Shown here one piece after another: positions 10,410 through 22,336 of a stretch of DNA of 64,000 bases. The DNA lies in NCBI GenBank assembly GCA_029990175.1, contig JARKIP010000065.1:30110501-30174500 (forward strand). Direction: 5' to 3'. The DNA is from Petunia secreta. Taxonomy: Eukaryota > Streptophyta > Magnoliopsida > Solanales > Solanaceae. The position numbers and the translations under genes are program-made. The notes under the pieces are model-generated. The model ran no database searches. It was not told where the DNA came from and saw only the letters and a program-made list of their open reading frames with translations. Each line of letters opens with the position of its first letter. Positions within the stretch are counted from its first letter, which is position 1.

Positions 10410-13400
10410 ATAGTGCATGTACTGTAGTGCTAAAAGTTCGAAGAGGAACCTCTAAACTTCTGTGTGAAAACGGCTGTATTAAATAGGCAAGGACTCCAGC
10501 TCCAATTGAATTATATGAACTGTTCACAGCTCAAACGGAAGAGGCAAAAGAATTTCGCAATTATGTTCGGGCATATAATAGTATCCTTGCCTTTACATCT
10601 TTTGGTGTTAAGCTTGATAAGGAACTGGCTTTTTCAAGGAAAGGGGTATATACCTTTAAGGCACAAGGTCAAATTTATCATGATCTACCATCTCTTATGC
10701 CGCATGATAATAAATCATGTTACTTTCAACTGCACTTTTTTGACACTGAGAATGAGTTGACCAACAGGTTATCAATACTCGACGAGGAAGTCCTGTCAGC
10801 TGACCTTGTGACAAAAATAAAGCAGATAATGTCCGGAAATCCATATGCCCAATTCTTTCGGCAGTTGAAAGACCAGTCCAATTTTGAAAATCTACAGATA
10901 CGAATTGCTGCAAATGCAAAGCTTGATCAACGAGTGCATAACAAACCCTCTACCGAACAAGCTGCGGCTATTTGGATAGATAGAAACAATGCAAATATTC
11001 CGTTTGAGCGACAGATTGTTGTCCATGAACACTCAGGAAACAGACATAGAGTAAAGCACTACTTTGGTTGTTATGATCCATTGCAATATCCACTACTTTT
11101 TCCAAAAGGCGAAGCTGGCTGGCATCAAGGAATAAAGAAAGATAAAAAAACCATAGCAAAGCATCAACACTGTCGAAAGTGATGTTCCTATTTTCGACTT
11201 AGCATATGCTGTATTTGCCAATGAGGACTAAGGTAGCCTATATAAACTGCTTCAGTTTTCCAAAACATCTATGTTTCTGTTCAGAATGCTTTGCGTCAGA
11301 CAATGAGCTATTATCTCGACATTTCATATCTGTGCTCACTTTATCGATAGTCCTGTATGTGTACTATTCTATATTTTTTTAATAACAATAATACTGTGAT
11401 TTCATCAACATGTATTTGTAAACTTCGACAGATGTGCAGCGCGAAACAAAATCCACATTATCTTGCCGAGAATATTACTGTTAAAATTGCAAGTGCGGGA
11501 CGATGAAAGGTCTGTATTACTACTGTGTGGGAGGTTGTTACAGCAATTTGTCGTTGACATGTACATCAAACTAGAAATGACAAGGCTTGAATTTTATAGA
11601 AATGAATAATCAAATTTAAGAAGAGAGGTTTTACAAGGCATAGTTGACAGTATCATGGCCGGTGAATACAGAGGAGATAAAATTGGCCATAGAGTTTACC
11701 TGCCTGCATCTTTCATTGGTGGACCGAGAGATATGCGCAAAAGATACATGGATGCAATGACTTTAGTCCAGCACTATGGGAAACCCAATCTGTTCATAAC
11801 AAGTACATGCAATCTTGAATGGCCAGTAATCAAAGAAGCGTTAGTTGCGGGTCTGACAGCTCAAGATAGACCAGATTTGGTGACAAGAGTTTTTAGAGCA
11901 AAATTGCAAGACCTTAAGGACCAAATCTTCAACAAACATATCTTTTGGATTGTTGCAGCTCATGTCTTCGTTGTTGAGTTCCAGAAAAGGGGACTTCCAC
12001 ACATACACATTTTGCTCATCCTTAAGGAAAGCCACAAGATAAAAACAGCCGATCAGTATGACAAGTTCATTTCTGCAGAGTTACCAAACAAAGATGATTA
12101 TTCATTTTTATATGATATAGTTGTCAGGCACATGATGCATGGTCCTTGTGGTCCAAAATATCCATCAAATACATGTATGAAAGACGGTCAATGCAAGTAT
12201 CACTATCCCCGACCATTGCAGTAATATATCAACTCAAGCAAAGGACGGATATCCTATTTATAAAAGAAGGAATGACAATAGGTTTGAGAATGTCCGAGGA
12301 ACCAAAATGAATAACCAGTGGGTTGTACCATATAACCCATACTTCCTAACAAGATACAATTGTCATATCACTGTGGAGGTCTGCTCAGGAGTTAAGGCTA
12401 TAAAATACCTCTACAAATACATCTACAAAGGCCATGATAGATGTGTGGTGTATATTGAGTCAGAAGATGGGAAAAAAGTCATTGATGAAATACAAAATTA
12501 CCAAGATGCACGATGGGTTGCAGCTCCTGAGGCACTATGGAGAATTTACCAATTCAGCCTAAGTGAGATCCAACCACCTGTTGTTAATCTACAATTACAT
12601 CTGCCGAACAAACAAACATGTATAATATTATATATCATACGTATCTACAGCTCCTCAGTACTAACTATTTGTCTAACTAACCATATGTCACCAATAGTCT
12701 ACTATTGGAGCAAGCGCATTTTGCAAAATGTCATTGCAGGAGAAAATGCCGGTCGCACAATGCTTACCGAATATTTCAGCATGTGCTTCACCTATGCCGA
12801 GGCACAGAAGTACCTGTACAAGGAATTTCCAAAGCACTATGTTTGGAAACCACAATCCAAGATCTGAACACCACGGAAAAAAAAAACTGTTATTGGTCAA
12901 ATTGCAACAGGTATGCGCTGGACTAAATTCTCAAATCATTTACGCTACTACACATATTACTACTTCCTTTTCTTTTTATGGAGTATAGTCTTTTACGATT
13001 ACTAAAACACTATAACTTTAAGTTAAAATTAATCAAATTTATTGTCATGTCCGCATTTGTAGAACAAATCCAAGAGAAGGAGAAAGATACTATGAGCGAC
13101 TCTTACTAAATTATGTCAGAGGACCTACCTCTTTCCAAGACTTGCTCACTGTTAATGGAAGACAGTGCGAGACCTTTAAAGAACGAGGCCTCCTAGAATC
13201 AGACAAAAGCATTTCTGAATGCTTGAGTGAAGCAGTCCTTTTCAAAATGTCATCTGCCCTACGAAGCTTATTTGCCACAATACTGGTTCACTGTAATCCC
13301 ACTTATGTAAAACAACTCTGGGAAACATACTACTTGGATTTGTCTGAAGACTACAGAAGGATCCATGATTCCTCATCCAATGTTCCGTTATAGTGTACAT

Positions 13401-15297
13401 TGAACAGTATTAGTTGTTATCTGCAGAGCATGGGCAAAAGCATTGACAAATATGACCTCCCCAAAATTCCAGAACAAACTGAACATGGTCGTCAGTTGGA
13501 ATGCAGAGAAATACTTGGAAAGATGGTTTTTTAGGTAACCACAGAAGACTTTGAAACACAGACAAAGCTCAACCCCGAATAGGAACATGCTTTCAAAACA
13601 ATTCTGGAACGCGTCAACTCTGCTATGCCTGGATTATTCTTTGTCGATGGACCCAGTGGAACTGGTAAAACATTCTTATATAGAGCGTTGCTGGAAAATA
13701 TCCATTCTAGGGGTATGATTGCTTAAAAATTGCAACCAGTGGTGTAGCTGCTTCAATCTTGCCAGGAGATCGTACAGCTCACTCTATATTTGACATTCCC
13801 CTTCAAACAGATGAAACAACAATAACAAATATGTCAAAATAAAGTGGCGCAGCTAAATTAAATAGAAAAGCTCATTTAGTCATATGGGATGAAACACCTA
13901 TGGCAAAGCGACAGACCATTGAAACAGTGGACAAAAGCTTTAGGGATATAATGGACAGTAACACTCTATTTGGTGGAAAAGTAATTGTTTTTGGAGGAGA
14001 TTTCCACAGGTCTTACCAGTAGTTCCCAAAGCTACAAGAGCTGAAACAGTAAATGCATGTTTTGTCAAATCATCTTTTTAGCCTTTGATGGAAAAGATTC
14101 AATTCAAAACAAACATGCGAGCAATAACAGATCCAACATTCCGTGAATTCTTGTTGCGCGTCGGGAATGGAGATGAACCAACAATTGGAGATAATTTGAT
14201 TCATCTTCCAAATGAAGTAGATGTCAAATACGACAGTGAAGAAACTGCCACTGATTCCTTGATAAAAGAAATATTCCCGTCGCTGCATGGAAAAGCAGGT
14301 TCTGCAAAATATGTAACAGGTCGTACTATTTTGGCTAGCCGTATCGAACATGTTGATTACCTTAACGAAATATTGGTAGAAAAGTTTCAGGGAGAGAGCA
14401 AAACTTATGTCAGTTTTGACTCGGCTGAAGATGACACAAACAACTACCACCCCACAGGTTCCTCAAAATACACAAGTTCTCTGTTAATGTTTCAAAAGTT
14501 TCAAATGCTAACAAGTAAACGACTTCACAGTCGTCTCCTGCTTTAACACCTGCTATGTCCAAAAACTCAGTTCACTTTCTTATAATGAAACCAGTTTATC
14601 AAAACTGTTTCAGTAATGTATTAGCATTGCAAATGATGGAGTGCTTAGAACTACAAGGATGAGATCCTTTTGCCTCAGAGCAGAGATGTGTTTCAGGGCT
14701 ATCTATTTTATTTAAAAATTACAGTCATCAGAATCAGGCATTTTCGGACACATGCTGCCTATTACTAGATGTTTTGCTTATAGTTTGTCTATCTATATTT
14801 TGCTGAAATCTACACAACTATGTCTTCCAAATACAGGTTAGTTCTAAAAAAGAATTCACCTATTATGCTGCTAAGGAATCTAGACGCGTGAAATGGCTTA
14901 TGCAATGGCACAAGACTGATATGTAGAGGTTTTGATAAGAACGTCATACAAGCAGAAATTATGATAGGCCATTGTGCAGGTAAAATGTCTTCCTCCCAAG
15001 AATTCAACTACCACCCCGGATAACGAGGGATATCCTTTAAAATTCATTCGGAAGCAATTTCCAATGCGCTTATGCTTTGCAATGGCAATAAACAAAGCAC
15101 AAGGCCAAACAATTTCAAATGTCGGATTGTATTTACCCCAACATGTATTCTCCCATGGACAACTATACGTCGCACTCTCACAAGGAACGTCTATGTCCAC
15201 CACAAAAGTCTTGGTCATGACAGAACAGCAAAAACATCGAAATGGAACATATACCAAAAATATTGTCTACAAGGAAGTACTAGGTGAGATACAATAA
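10410..15297 (+). pseudogene. Helitron Rep/PIF1-type helicase, broken
   Basis: This is the Helitron transposase, which nicks DNA, binds the 5' end and unwinds it. In order: a Cys-rich N-terminal finger with two frame changes (10414-10480); the Helitron N-terminal region with FFRQLKD and FGCYDPLQYPLLFPKGE (10697-11180); the Rep domain with the HUH motif in GLPHIHIL (near 11990) and the tyrosine segment YLYKYIYKGHDR (near 12400); a Cys/His cluster MHGPCGPKYPSNTC (near 12135); and the PIF1 helicase with Walker A GPSGTGKT (13649-13672), Walker B WDETPMAK (near 13885), GGDFHR (near 14000) and the C-terminal ATPase segment AINKAQGQT to YVALSQGTS (15084-15190). Stops occur at about 11607 and 13840 and several frame changes lie between blocks. 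Some gaps may be introns, but not all. All catalytic motifs remain readable. Confidence 0.88.
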
Positions 15298-17065
15298 TAC
15301 TGCTTTTCTCATTCTCCCTTATTGTGCGAGCATACTAATTTCTGCTCTCATTAACTATTAGCAACAATTAATAAGAATCTAATTTAATCTGGCTTACCAT
15401 TCACTATTGCATTCAGATTAACAATTATTTCGTTTTACTTTATATGAAGGTGAATAATAATTCGTTCTCAGCTGCATATTCTACCAGTAAAACATAGGTA
15501 TTTCATGATATCACACTCTATATCCATTGTTCTGTCTGTTCGTTACTTTGTTTACCTCTTCAGCTTTTGTATGTTTTCTTTTCCTTTGACGCTTGAAATA
15601 ACTTCCTTTTTTTAAAATACTAAAATTATTTCGATATTTATAACAACCATATTTCCTTATTTCCTTTTTTTGAAGGTGCATTCATGTCTTCAACCTATGA
15701 TGAGAAGAAGGATGAATATGGTTTTCTCCTTGATACCTTAGCTTTGGTCTATAGCCCGCAGATTTCGATACCATTACTCTTAAGTTTTATTGACTATTAG
15801 TATGACTGGTTGCAATCGATAGATATGGCTTTGGAATGACATGACTGTGCCGATACCATATATTGGTGCTTTATAGATGCTGGATTATGCAACCTTATGT
15901 ACTCTGGTTAAAAGTTGAATAAGGCCTGATTTTGCTGTTGTTTGTCCAAGGCCCACATGAATTGATGTCATTTTCTTCAACCATTTCTTTAAATTTTATT
16001 GTAGGCTATGAGATATGATTAATTTAATGATAAATTATCGACCTGAACTTCGTGAAGCTTTCATGCCTGTGACTTTGGGTCATTTGGTTAATGTTCTCTT
16101 TGTTCATTGTCCAACATCGCTGCTAATATTTTGGTTGATGGCTTCATCTTATAAAGGCTTTAGCAGTAAGGAAATCGATTATATAGTTCAACATAACAAC
16201 TGTCAGCATCTTCGGGCATGTAATTTCGATAAAAGTTGAATTCAATCTCCTTAAAAATGATATACTGCATCACTGTCCTAAATCCTATGTACCATTCTTC
16301 AATCCAGGAGTTGCTTTGACATTCTCAAAAGAATTACTCGGCTGAAGTATAAAATTACATTTTAATATTTGCAGATTATAAATTATCCAACAACCTTTTA
16401 GATGGAGAATGTTTGCAATTATTTAACTGTACTAAATCTTCTGCTTATTGAAGAGGAATATAAACCTTAACCAACCATGGTCTGTGGCTGTAAGTATACT
16501 TTTAAAGTTACAGATAGAATAAGGCAGTTTTCATAAAAAATACTTTACTGCTACACTAGAATAGTCGCTTTCCGCATGTTTTAACGATGTTGCTACTGGC
16601 CAAGTCAAATATGTATAAAGTACTAACTTCTAAATCATCAGGTGTTGTTCAAATTGAAGATCATTTCTTATTTTGATTACTTACTTTTTGATAGAATTCT
16701 AATACTCAACTAAATTAAAAAATTCTTCAAAACTATTAACACGTCGATCCAAACACTCAACAATTGAATTTATCACATATTATTTAAACAGGATAGTTCT
16801 CAGCAATTTGGTTCTATGCGCAGGTACTTCATAGTTATTTTACTAAACAATCTGTTCTGCTCTGTTGCCATTCTCTGCATCAAATTTTACAGTTGTTCCA
16901 CCTTGGTCCAAATGTTTTCATATCATTTGCAACAAGTATTCTTTTAAAATTTTCTTCTGATCTGCTTCTATTATGCCCCGACAGTATTGAATTCATCTCT
17001 TGCTAAATATACCAGCTTCTGCTTAACGATTAGGATCCACGCGCACTGCCCGTACCCAGTACTAG
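15298..17065 (+). other. Helitron A 3' non-coding region and terminus
   Basis: About 1.7 kb of AT-rich sequence follows the helicase, with no credible reading frame. It ends with the imperfect hairpin at 17039-17053 and CTAG at 17062-17065. Confidence 0.6.
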
Positions 17066-17387
17066 TTATATTAAAAGTGAGAACCTCTAATGTAAAGTCA
17101 AATTACTAAAATACCCCATTAATAAATTAGGTTACTAAAATATCCTTGTTAATTACTTTGATAGTAACATAAAACGTAAAATATTAGTTAATTTTTTTAT
17201 TAAATGAATGAAATTCAGCACATTGAATAGGATATAATGTAAAGACCCCTTCTATATTCTATGTCTTTATTGTACTTTATTTATGGTGTCGCTTAACTTC
17301 TACTGTTAGATAGTATTTTCACTGGCTTATAGTGCATCTCAATTTACTTCATTACTACATTTTGCCCATTTGTCTTCTTAATTAGCA

Positions 17388-17679
17388 ACCTTTATCAGTT
17401 GATTAAATCCTTCCTCATACTCCATATATTGCTTTCTCACTTGGGGTGACACAGTAACAAGTACATTGTGCGAGGAGATTCTTTCTTCGACTCTCTTTCT
17501 TTTTCAGTCTTTGTTTCTTTCCACAACTTTCTTTTTTGTAAAGTTTGGATTTCACATCAAAACATAGTAGTTGTCATTCAATACTACATGTACGTGCAAT
17601 TATAATTGGTATACACAAATTGAATTTTCTCATGTAAGTTATTATTAAATATTTATCTCTAGCACAAATGACTATAGCA
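17388..17679 (+). repeat. Helitron B internal tandem repeat, copy 1
   Basis: The segment from about GATTAAATCCTTCCTCATAC to AGCACAAATGACTA is repeated at about 22043-22336. In Helitron C (51930-52190) only one diverged copy exists, so B duplicated internally. Copy 1 lacks about 30 bp present in copy 2 (around TTTTTTCAGTCACTAGAC). The hAT element inserted between the two copies. Confidence 0.85.
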
Positions 17680-17687
17680 CAAATGAC
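17680..17687 (+). repeat. 8-bp target-site duplication, left (CAAATGAC)
   Basis: It is identical to 21961-21968 on the other side of the hAT element; 8 bp is the hAT signature. Confidence 0.95.
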
Positions 17688-18361
17688 TAAAGCTGTCCAA
17701 TGGCCCGGTTTGCACCGGACCGGCAATCGGACCGAACCGGCACGGACCGGCGCAAGCCGGGTCAAATAAAAAAAAAAGTCGGCCCGTTCCCCGACCCGGC
17801 ACCCCCAAAATGCACTGAACGGACCGGAAAAAACGGACCGGAACCGGTCCGGACCGGACTGGAAATATAAAGAAAAAAACTGGTGGGCTTTGTGCAAAAA
17901 ATAGCCGTTGGGCAACGGCTCTTTCACGCACAGCTGTTGGCCCAACGGCCAAAAACGGCTAGTTTTGCTCCCCCACCCCCTAGGCGCCCCCATAACCCCC
18001 AACCTATTTTTTCTATAAATACCATTATTTTTCATCAATTTATTCACAATTTCTCTAATATTCTCTCTAAATCTCTCTTATTTCTACAAAGGCTATTTGC
18101 TAAATAATTCAAAGTTGCTCTTGCAAAAAGGGTGCTAAATTGCATTACAAAACAATATTTGGAGTGAAGTGAAAAATTGTTCGGTGCAGTTCCGGTCAAG
18201 TTTCAACTTTCACTTCCTAAGTTCTACAATCTACATTCTAAGTTCACGATATCAAGTAAACTCGTTCTTACTTTTTATTATCTATTTTATTTTTGTGCAA
18301 TATTATTATTTGTAGCATATTTTAGTAATTTGTTTGTTTGATTTACTTATAAATTATAAAA

Positions 18362-20444
18362 ATGTCTGGACTGTGGAGATCAATTACTGGGCGTACGGGT
18401 AGTGGTCGTAGATCACGTGCTTCTAACCGAGGGGGGATGATAGACGTAGTCGTGCTATAGGTAAAAGACCAATTGGTACTTCTAGCGCTCCTTCTCATCT
18501 AGATGATTTTACTCAGGAAGATGACACGCAATTTTATCATGATATAGATTTTGATCAACCACTAGATAATGATTTGTTAGGGACACAATATCAAGAAAAT
18601 ACCGAAGGGGCTAATTTAGATGATGAAACACCCACTAGTCAATTTTATGGTGAACCTGAAGAAACTGAATTACCACCTATGCCTCCTAGTAGAGAACCAG
18701 CGGTACGACCCGAAAGATCGGATGTGTGGAAATTTATGACTAAAAATGTTCCGGCTCAGACCGCTAAATGTGATCTTTGTAAAAAAGTTTGAGATTTTAA
18801 AACCGGCAGGCATAATAGTGGGACGGGGAAGTTGAGAACACACTTAGAAAACCATCATAAGGATGAATGGGAAAAGAGGCCGGGTGGCACTCGTTCAGGA
18901 AACAGAATGGCTCCATCGCAAGGTAGTGGAGTCCAACAGGAAATTAACCCACTGACGGGGGGCTTATGCATTATGATAAGAAGAAAGATAGGGAACAAAT
19001 GGCAAAAATGATTGCGGTAGAGTGCTTACCTTTTACATTTGCTTCTTGTCAAGGTTTTGTTCGTTATATTCAAACCGTATATAATCCATCTTTTCAAGGT
19101 TTTCCAAAAACTACGGTTAGAAGTGATATTATAAAATTTAAAAATGAATATAGACAATATTTACGATATATATTTTATCACTTTGATTGTAGAGTGTGTG
19201 AATGAAGGTTTGCGGCCTAGAAGAGTTCCTAAGGAAGTTTCAACTAGGTGGAACACTGTATATGACTATTTGACTATTGCTTACACTTTACGAGTGCGTA
19301 TTACTAATTATTTTAATCGCAAAGTGGCTGTAGAGTATCACCTAGAAGAATCTGATTGGCTAAATGTTGAGCGTCTTCTTCTTTTTTTAGAAAAGTTTTT
19401 TTATGCTACTAAAGAATTTTCCGGTCAATATTATCCTACGATCACTACCATGTTGTATTTTATAGCTGAAATAGCAGAATTACTTAACGATTATAGAGTA
19501 GTGCCTGGTTATGAAGTTGCCGTAGAAACAATAATTGAAAAATTTTAAAAATATTTTTTTTTCCTATTCCACCACTTTATTGCATTGCTTCTGTATTACA
19601 TCCCTGTTTTAAACGTTCTAATACGGAAATGTTAATTAGAGAAATTTATCGGACTTTGAGAATTACTGATGAAGAAACACCAAGTGTAGAAACAGCTTGT
19701 GCGCAGGTAATTGTAGATTGCCAATGGATTTATGAAAGATATAGGAGTGCAGCTGATAATGTTGTTCCAAGTGTTCCAAGTGGAGCTGGATCAAGTTCAA
19801 CGCAGGCGAGTAAAAGAGCTGCAGCCGGATTGGGAAGTTTTTCCAGCCTTAATCAAAGGCTTTCTAGCAGGCATTCGAGTAGCAGCGGAGGGTTCAACGA
19901 GCTTGATGTTTATTTACTTCATTCTTGCAAGGAAATTGATTATTTTGGAAGCGAGCAACTACTGCCATTTTTGAAGGATCAACAAGCACAGTTTCCAGTT
20001 TTAGCAAAAATGGCGCGGGACATTCTAACTATTCAAGCATCATCAGTTGCTTTAGAAAGCGCGTTTAGCCAAGGAAGATTACAAATTGGAGATCATAGAC
20101 ATTCATTAAAGGAAGAAGCAATGGAGACGGCCGTATTATTCAGAGATTGGATTAGATCGGAGCGAAGAAATTTTAGATTTGCAGAAGATGAACTAGCCGA
20201 TGCAGAAGCAGCAACAGAAATTTTATCAGGCGATGGAAGTGTGGACAATGAATATGATTATGAAGAAGATGACTCTTTGCCACCGGTTCCTCCAGAGGTG
20301 CCAGAAGAAATTATTCAGAAAATGAGAATTTTTTTATTAATATGTAGTTTTTGCAATTTAATATCTATGTACTTTGCAAAAAAAAAAAAAAATCAACCAT
20401 TATTCAATAAAATGCGTTACGCCTTGCTATTAAGTAAATTATAA
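18362..20444 (+). pseudogene. Internally deleted hAT transposase
   Basis: The coding region starts at ATG 18362 (MSGLWRSITG). A one-base frame change in a G run near 18433 and an in-frame TGA at 18790 interrupt the BED finger: CDLCKKV, stop, then the histidines in THLENHH near 18850. The stop replaces the Trp seen in the second BED ORF (CQKVWNW). Further open stretches are 18966-19205 (N-terminal part of the catalytic region), 19144-19548 (STRWNTVYDYL and FSGQYYPT), and 19629-20444 with the C-terminal dimerisation domain (FPVLAKMARDILTIQASSVA and ESAF). The segment expected between ECLPFTF and the RWN block, which carries the catalytic acidic residues, is largely missing. A frame change lies near 19545. 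TATA-like sequence (TATAAATA) at about 18015 is probably its promoter. Confidence 0.88.
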
Positions 20445-20454
20445 TCCTTTGTTA

Positions 20455-20915
20455 TATTCTCAATTATCCTTTGCTATTAAGTTACCTCTTTGCAATTCAA
20501 TACTAAATACTAAAGAGTAAATAGTACTAAATACTAAATACTAAATACTATTATACATCTAACTTAGTATTAAGTTTGAAAAAATAACAAGTGTTATGTC
20601 TTGATATTAAGTTATCAATCATTGTTTTATATATTCTCAATTATACTTTTACAATTTAATACTTAAATACTAAATACTAAATACTAAATACTAAATTCTA
20701 AATAATACATACTATTAAGTTTTGAAAAAATAACAAGTGTTATGTCTTGCTACTAAGTTACCATTGTTTATATATATTCTCAAGTTCTCAATTATATTTT
20801 TTGCAATTTAATACTTAAATATTAAATACTAAAATACTACATACTTAATAGTTAATACTTTAATACTAGATTACTAGTATTATATAAGTTATTACATAAA
20901 AAATAGATGTCTTGC
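20455..20915 (+). repeat. AT-rich tandem repeats inside the hAT element
   Basis: Three diverged units of about 140-180 bp each contain CTCAATTAT, runs of the 7-mer ACTAAAT, and GAAAAAATAACAAGTGTTAT (20577 and 20717). It is non-coding spacer between transposase and second BED gene. Confidence 0.75.
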
Positions 20916-21054
20916 TATCAATTTATATTTTTTTATTATTTTTTAATTTAAAATTCAAAAACTACAAAGGCTATTAAAAACAAAAAAATAACCAAAAAAA
21001 AAAAAAACGTTTGAACCGGGCCGGCCCAACGCAACAAAACTCTAAATTCGCTCC

Positions 21055-21258
21055 CTTTTGAAAAATAGCCGTTGGCAACGGCCATAAACGGCTATTTTTC
21101 CCACCCCCACACCCATAAACGCCCCTACAGCCCTCCCCTACCTATTTTTCCTATAAATACTCCGATATTTCATCAAATTAATCACAATTCAATATTTTCT
21201 ATTCATTTCTCTTAAAAAATTTCTAACCAAAGGCTATTTTTATAAATTTTCTATCAAC
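21055..21258 (+). promoter_or_regulatory. Duplicated promoter/leader of the second BED gene
   Basis: The sequence parallels the transposase promoter at 17885-18110. Both contain AAATAGCCGTTGG, a CAACGGC palindrome block, a C-rich CCCACCCCC stretch, CCTATTTTT, a TATAAATA box (here at about 21161) and a TTTCATCAA leader. It is therefore an ancient copy of the same regulatory region. Confidence 0.78.
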
Positions 21259-21534
21259 ATGGCTGCAAATGCAAATAATCCTAATCAAGTTCAAGGTGCT
21301 ACTACAGCAGGTCCGTCTAGTCCAAGAACTAAAAGATCCCAAGTTTGGGAATTTATCACAAAAAATAATGATACCGGCAAAGCTCAATGTACTCTTTGTC
21401 AGAAAGTTTGGAATTGGAATGATGAATCAAATAATGGAGGGACGGGGAAGTTTAAGACTCACTTGAAATACCATCATGCCCCCGAATGGGCAGCTCGTGG
21501 TGGTGGCATATATCTGCAACCACGTGATAATTGA
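21259..21534 (+). CDS. Stand-alone BED zinc-finger protein (91 aa) within the hAT element
   Basis: This complete frame runs from ATG 21259 to TGA and codes for a protein that is mostly one BED finger: VWEFITKN, CTLCQKVWNW (C-x2-C), THLKYHH (zinc-binding histidines), then a short tail AARGGGIYLQPRDN. It aligns with the BED finger of the transposase upstream in the same element but is not interrupted. BED fingers bind the subterminal repeats of hAT elements, so a finger without a catalytic domain could compete with transposase or help recruit it; that role is an inference. It may be the remains of a second transposase cut off after the finger, as C-terminal hAT sequence is absent downstream. 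The retained leader and TATA box suggest it can be transcribed. Confidence 0.72.
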   Translation: MAANANNPNQVQGATTAGPSSPRTKRSQVWEFITKNNDTGKAQCTLCQKVWNWNDESNNGGTGKFKTHLKYHHAPEWAARGGGIYLQPRDN

Positions 21535-21960
21535 GTGTTGAGTCGCTGAAGTTGAAGATTTATGTATTTTTCTAATTTCTAGTCTATTTTCTAGTTTTTA
21601 TTTTCTAATTATGCATCGTTTCCATTTTCCAACATAATGTACTGTCGTACAATCGTATTGTTGAATAAAATGTGTGTTTTGTGTTGTTTATTTAGATTTT
21701 AGTCTACCATTTTTTTTATCTATTTCAAATAATAAAAAATATAACTTAAAAAATAAAAAAAAATTAAAGAAACCGGACCGGACCGGACCGGACCGGAACC
21801 GGAACGGTCACACCTTGCCGGTTCCGGTTCCAATCCGGCATTGGTGCAAATGCACCGTTTGACCGGACCGGGACCGGACCGGCTTCGATTTTTTTTTTTT
21901 TAGTTAACACCGGACCGGCGAAGGCGCACCGGAACCGGACCAGACCGATGGACAGCCTTA

Positions 21961-21968
21961 CAAATGAC
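21961..21968 (+). repeat. 8-bp target-site duplication, right (CAAATGAC)
   Basis: Right partner of 17680-17687. Confidence 0.95.
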
Positions 21969-22042
21969 TATTGTCTTTGTTGTTGTACACTATGAATTGA
22001 TATTACCTGTGGCTTTTCTCATTTGTGCTGACACAGCGTGAT

Positions 22043-22336
22043 TAAATCCTTCTTATCCATATATTGCTTTCTCACTTGGGGTGATACAGTAACAAGTACA
22101 TCGTAGTGTTTTTTTCAGTCACTAGACTTTGTGCAAGGAGATTCTTTCTTCTGACTCTCTTTCTTTTTCAGTCTTTGTTTCTTTCCATAACTTTCTTTTT
22201 GTAAAGTTTGGATTTCACATCAAAACATAGTAGTTGTCATTCAATACTACATGTACGTGCAATTATAATTGCTATACACATATTGAATTTTCTCATGTAA
22301 GTAATTATCAAATATTTATCTCTAGCACAAATGACT
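22043..22336 (+). repeat. Helitron B internal tandem repeat, copy 2
   Basis: Second copy of 17388-17679, ending in TATCTCTAGCACAAATGAC. The bases after it (TATTGTCTTTGTTGTTGTAC) also follow the hAT right TSD at 21969, showing where the original tandem junction lay. Confidence 0.85.

Larger units (their letters stand above)
3634..17065 (+). mobile_element. Helitron A, autonomous-type (RPA + Rep/helicase), 13.4 kb, decayed
   Basis: The 5' end TCATACTATACTAAAAG follows an A. The 3' end is CTAG at 17062-17065 followed by T, with an imperfect hairpin (ACGCGC, GCCCGT) about 10 bp before it. Helitrons insert between A and T by rolling-circle transposition, and both borders fit. It encodes an RPA-like protein and then a Rep/PIF1 helicase in the same direction, the usual plant arrangement of two genes. 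Premature stops and frameshifts in the helicase gene make it non-functional now. A Stowaway-type MITE and a 310-bp direct duplication lie inside. Confidence 0.85.
17688..21960 (+). mobile_element. hAT element with two BED-finger genes, 4,273 bp
   Basis: The termini are TAAAGCTGTCCA (left) and, read inward from the right, TAAGGCTGTCCA. The 8-bp TSD CAAATGAC is perfect. Subterminal regions (17700-17860 and 21775-21950) are dense in CCGGACCGG repeats, expected to be transposase binding sites. The interior holds a defective transposase gene and a second promoter with a short BED ORF, both on the plus strand. The transposase has lost much of its catalytic domain, so the copy is not autonomous. Confidence 0.95.

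Noticed and set aside
17574..18107. Open frames in the GC-rich left end of the hAT element
   Set aside because: They reflect the CCGGACCGG subterminal repeats, cross the element border and have no domain.
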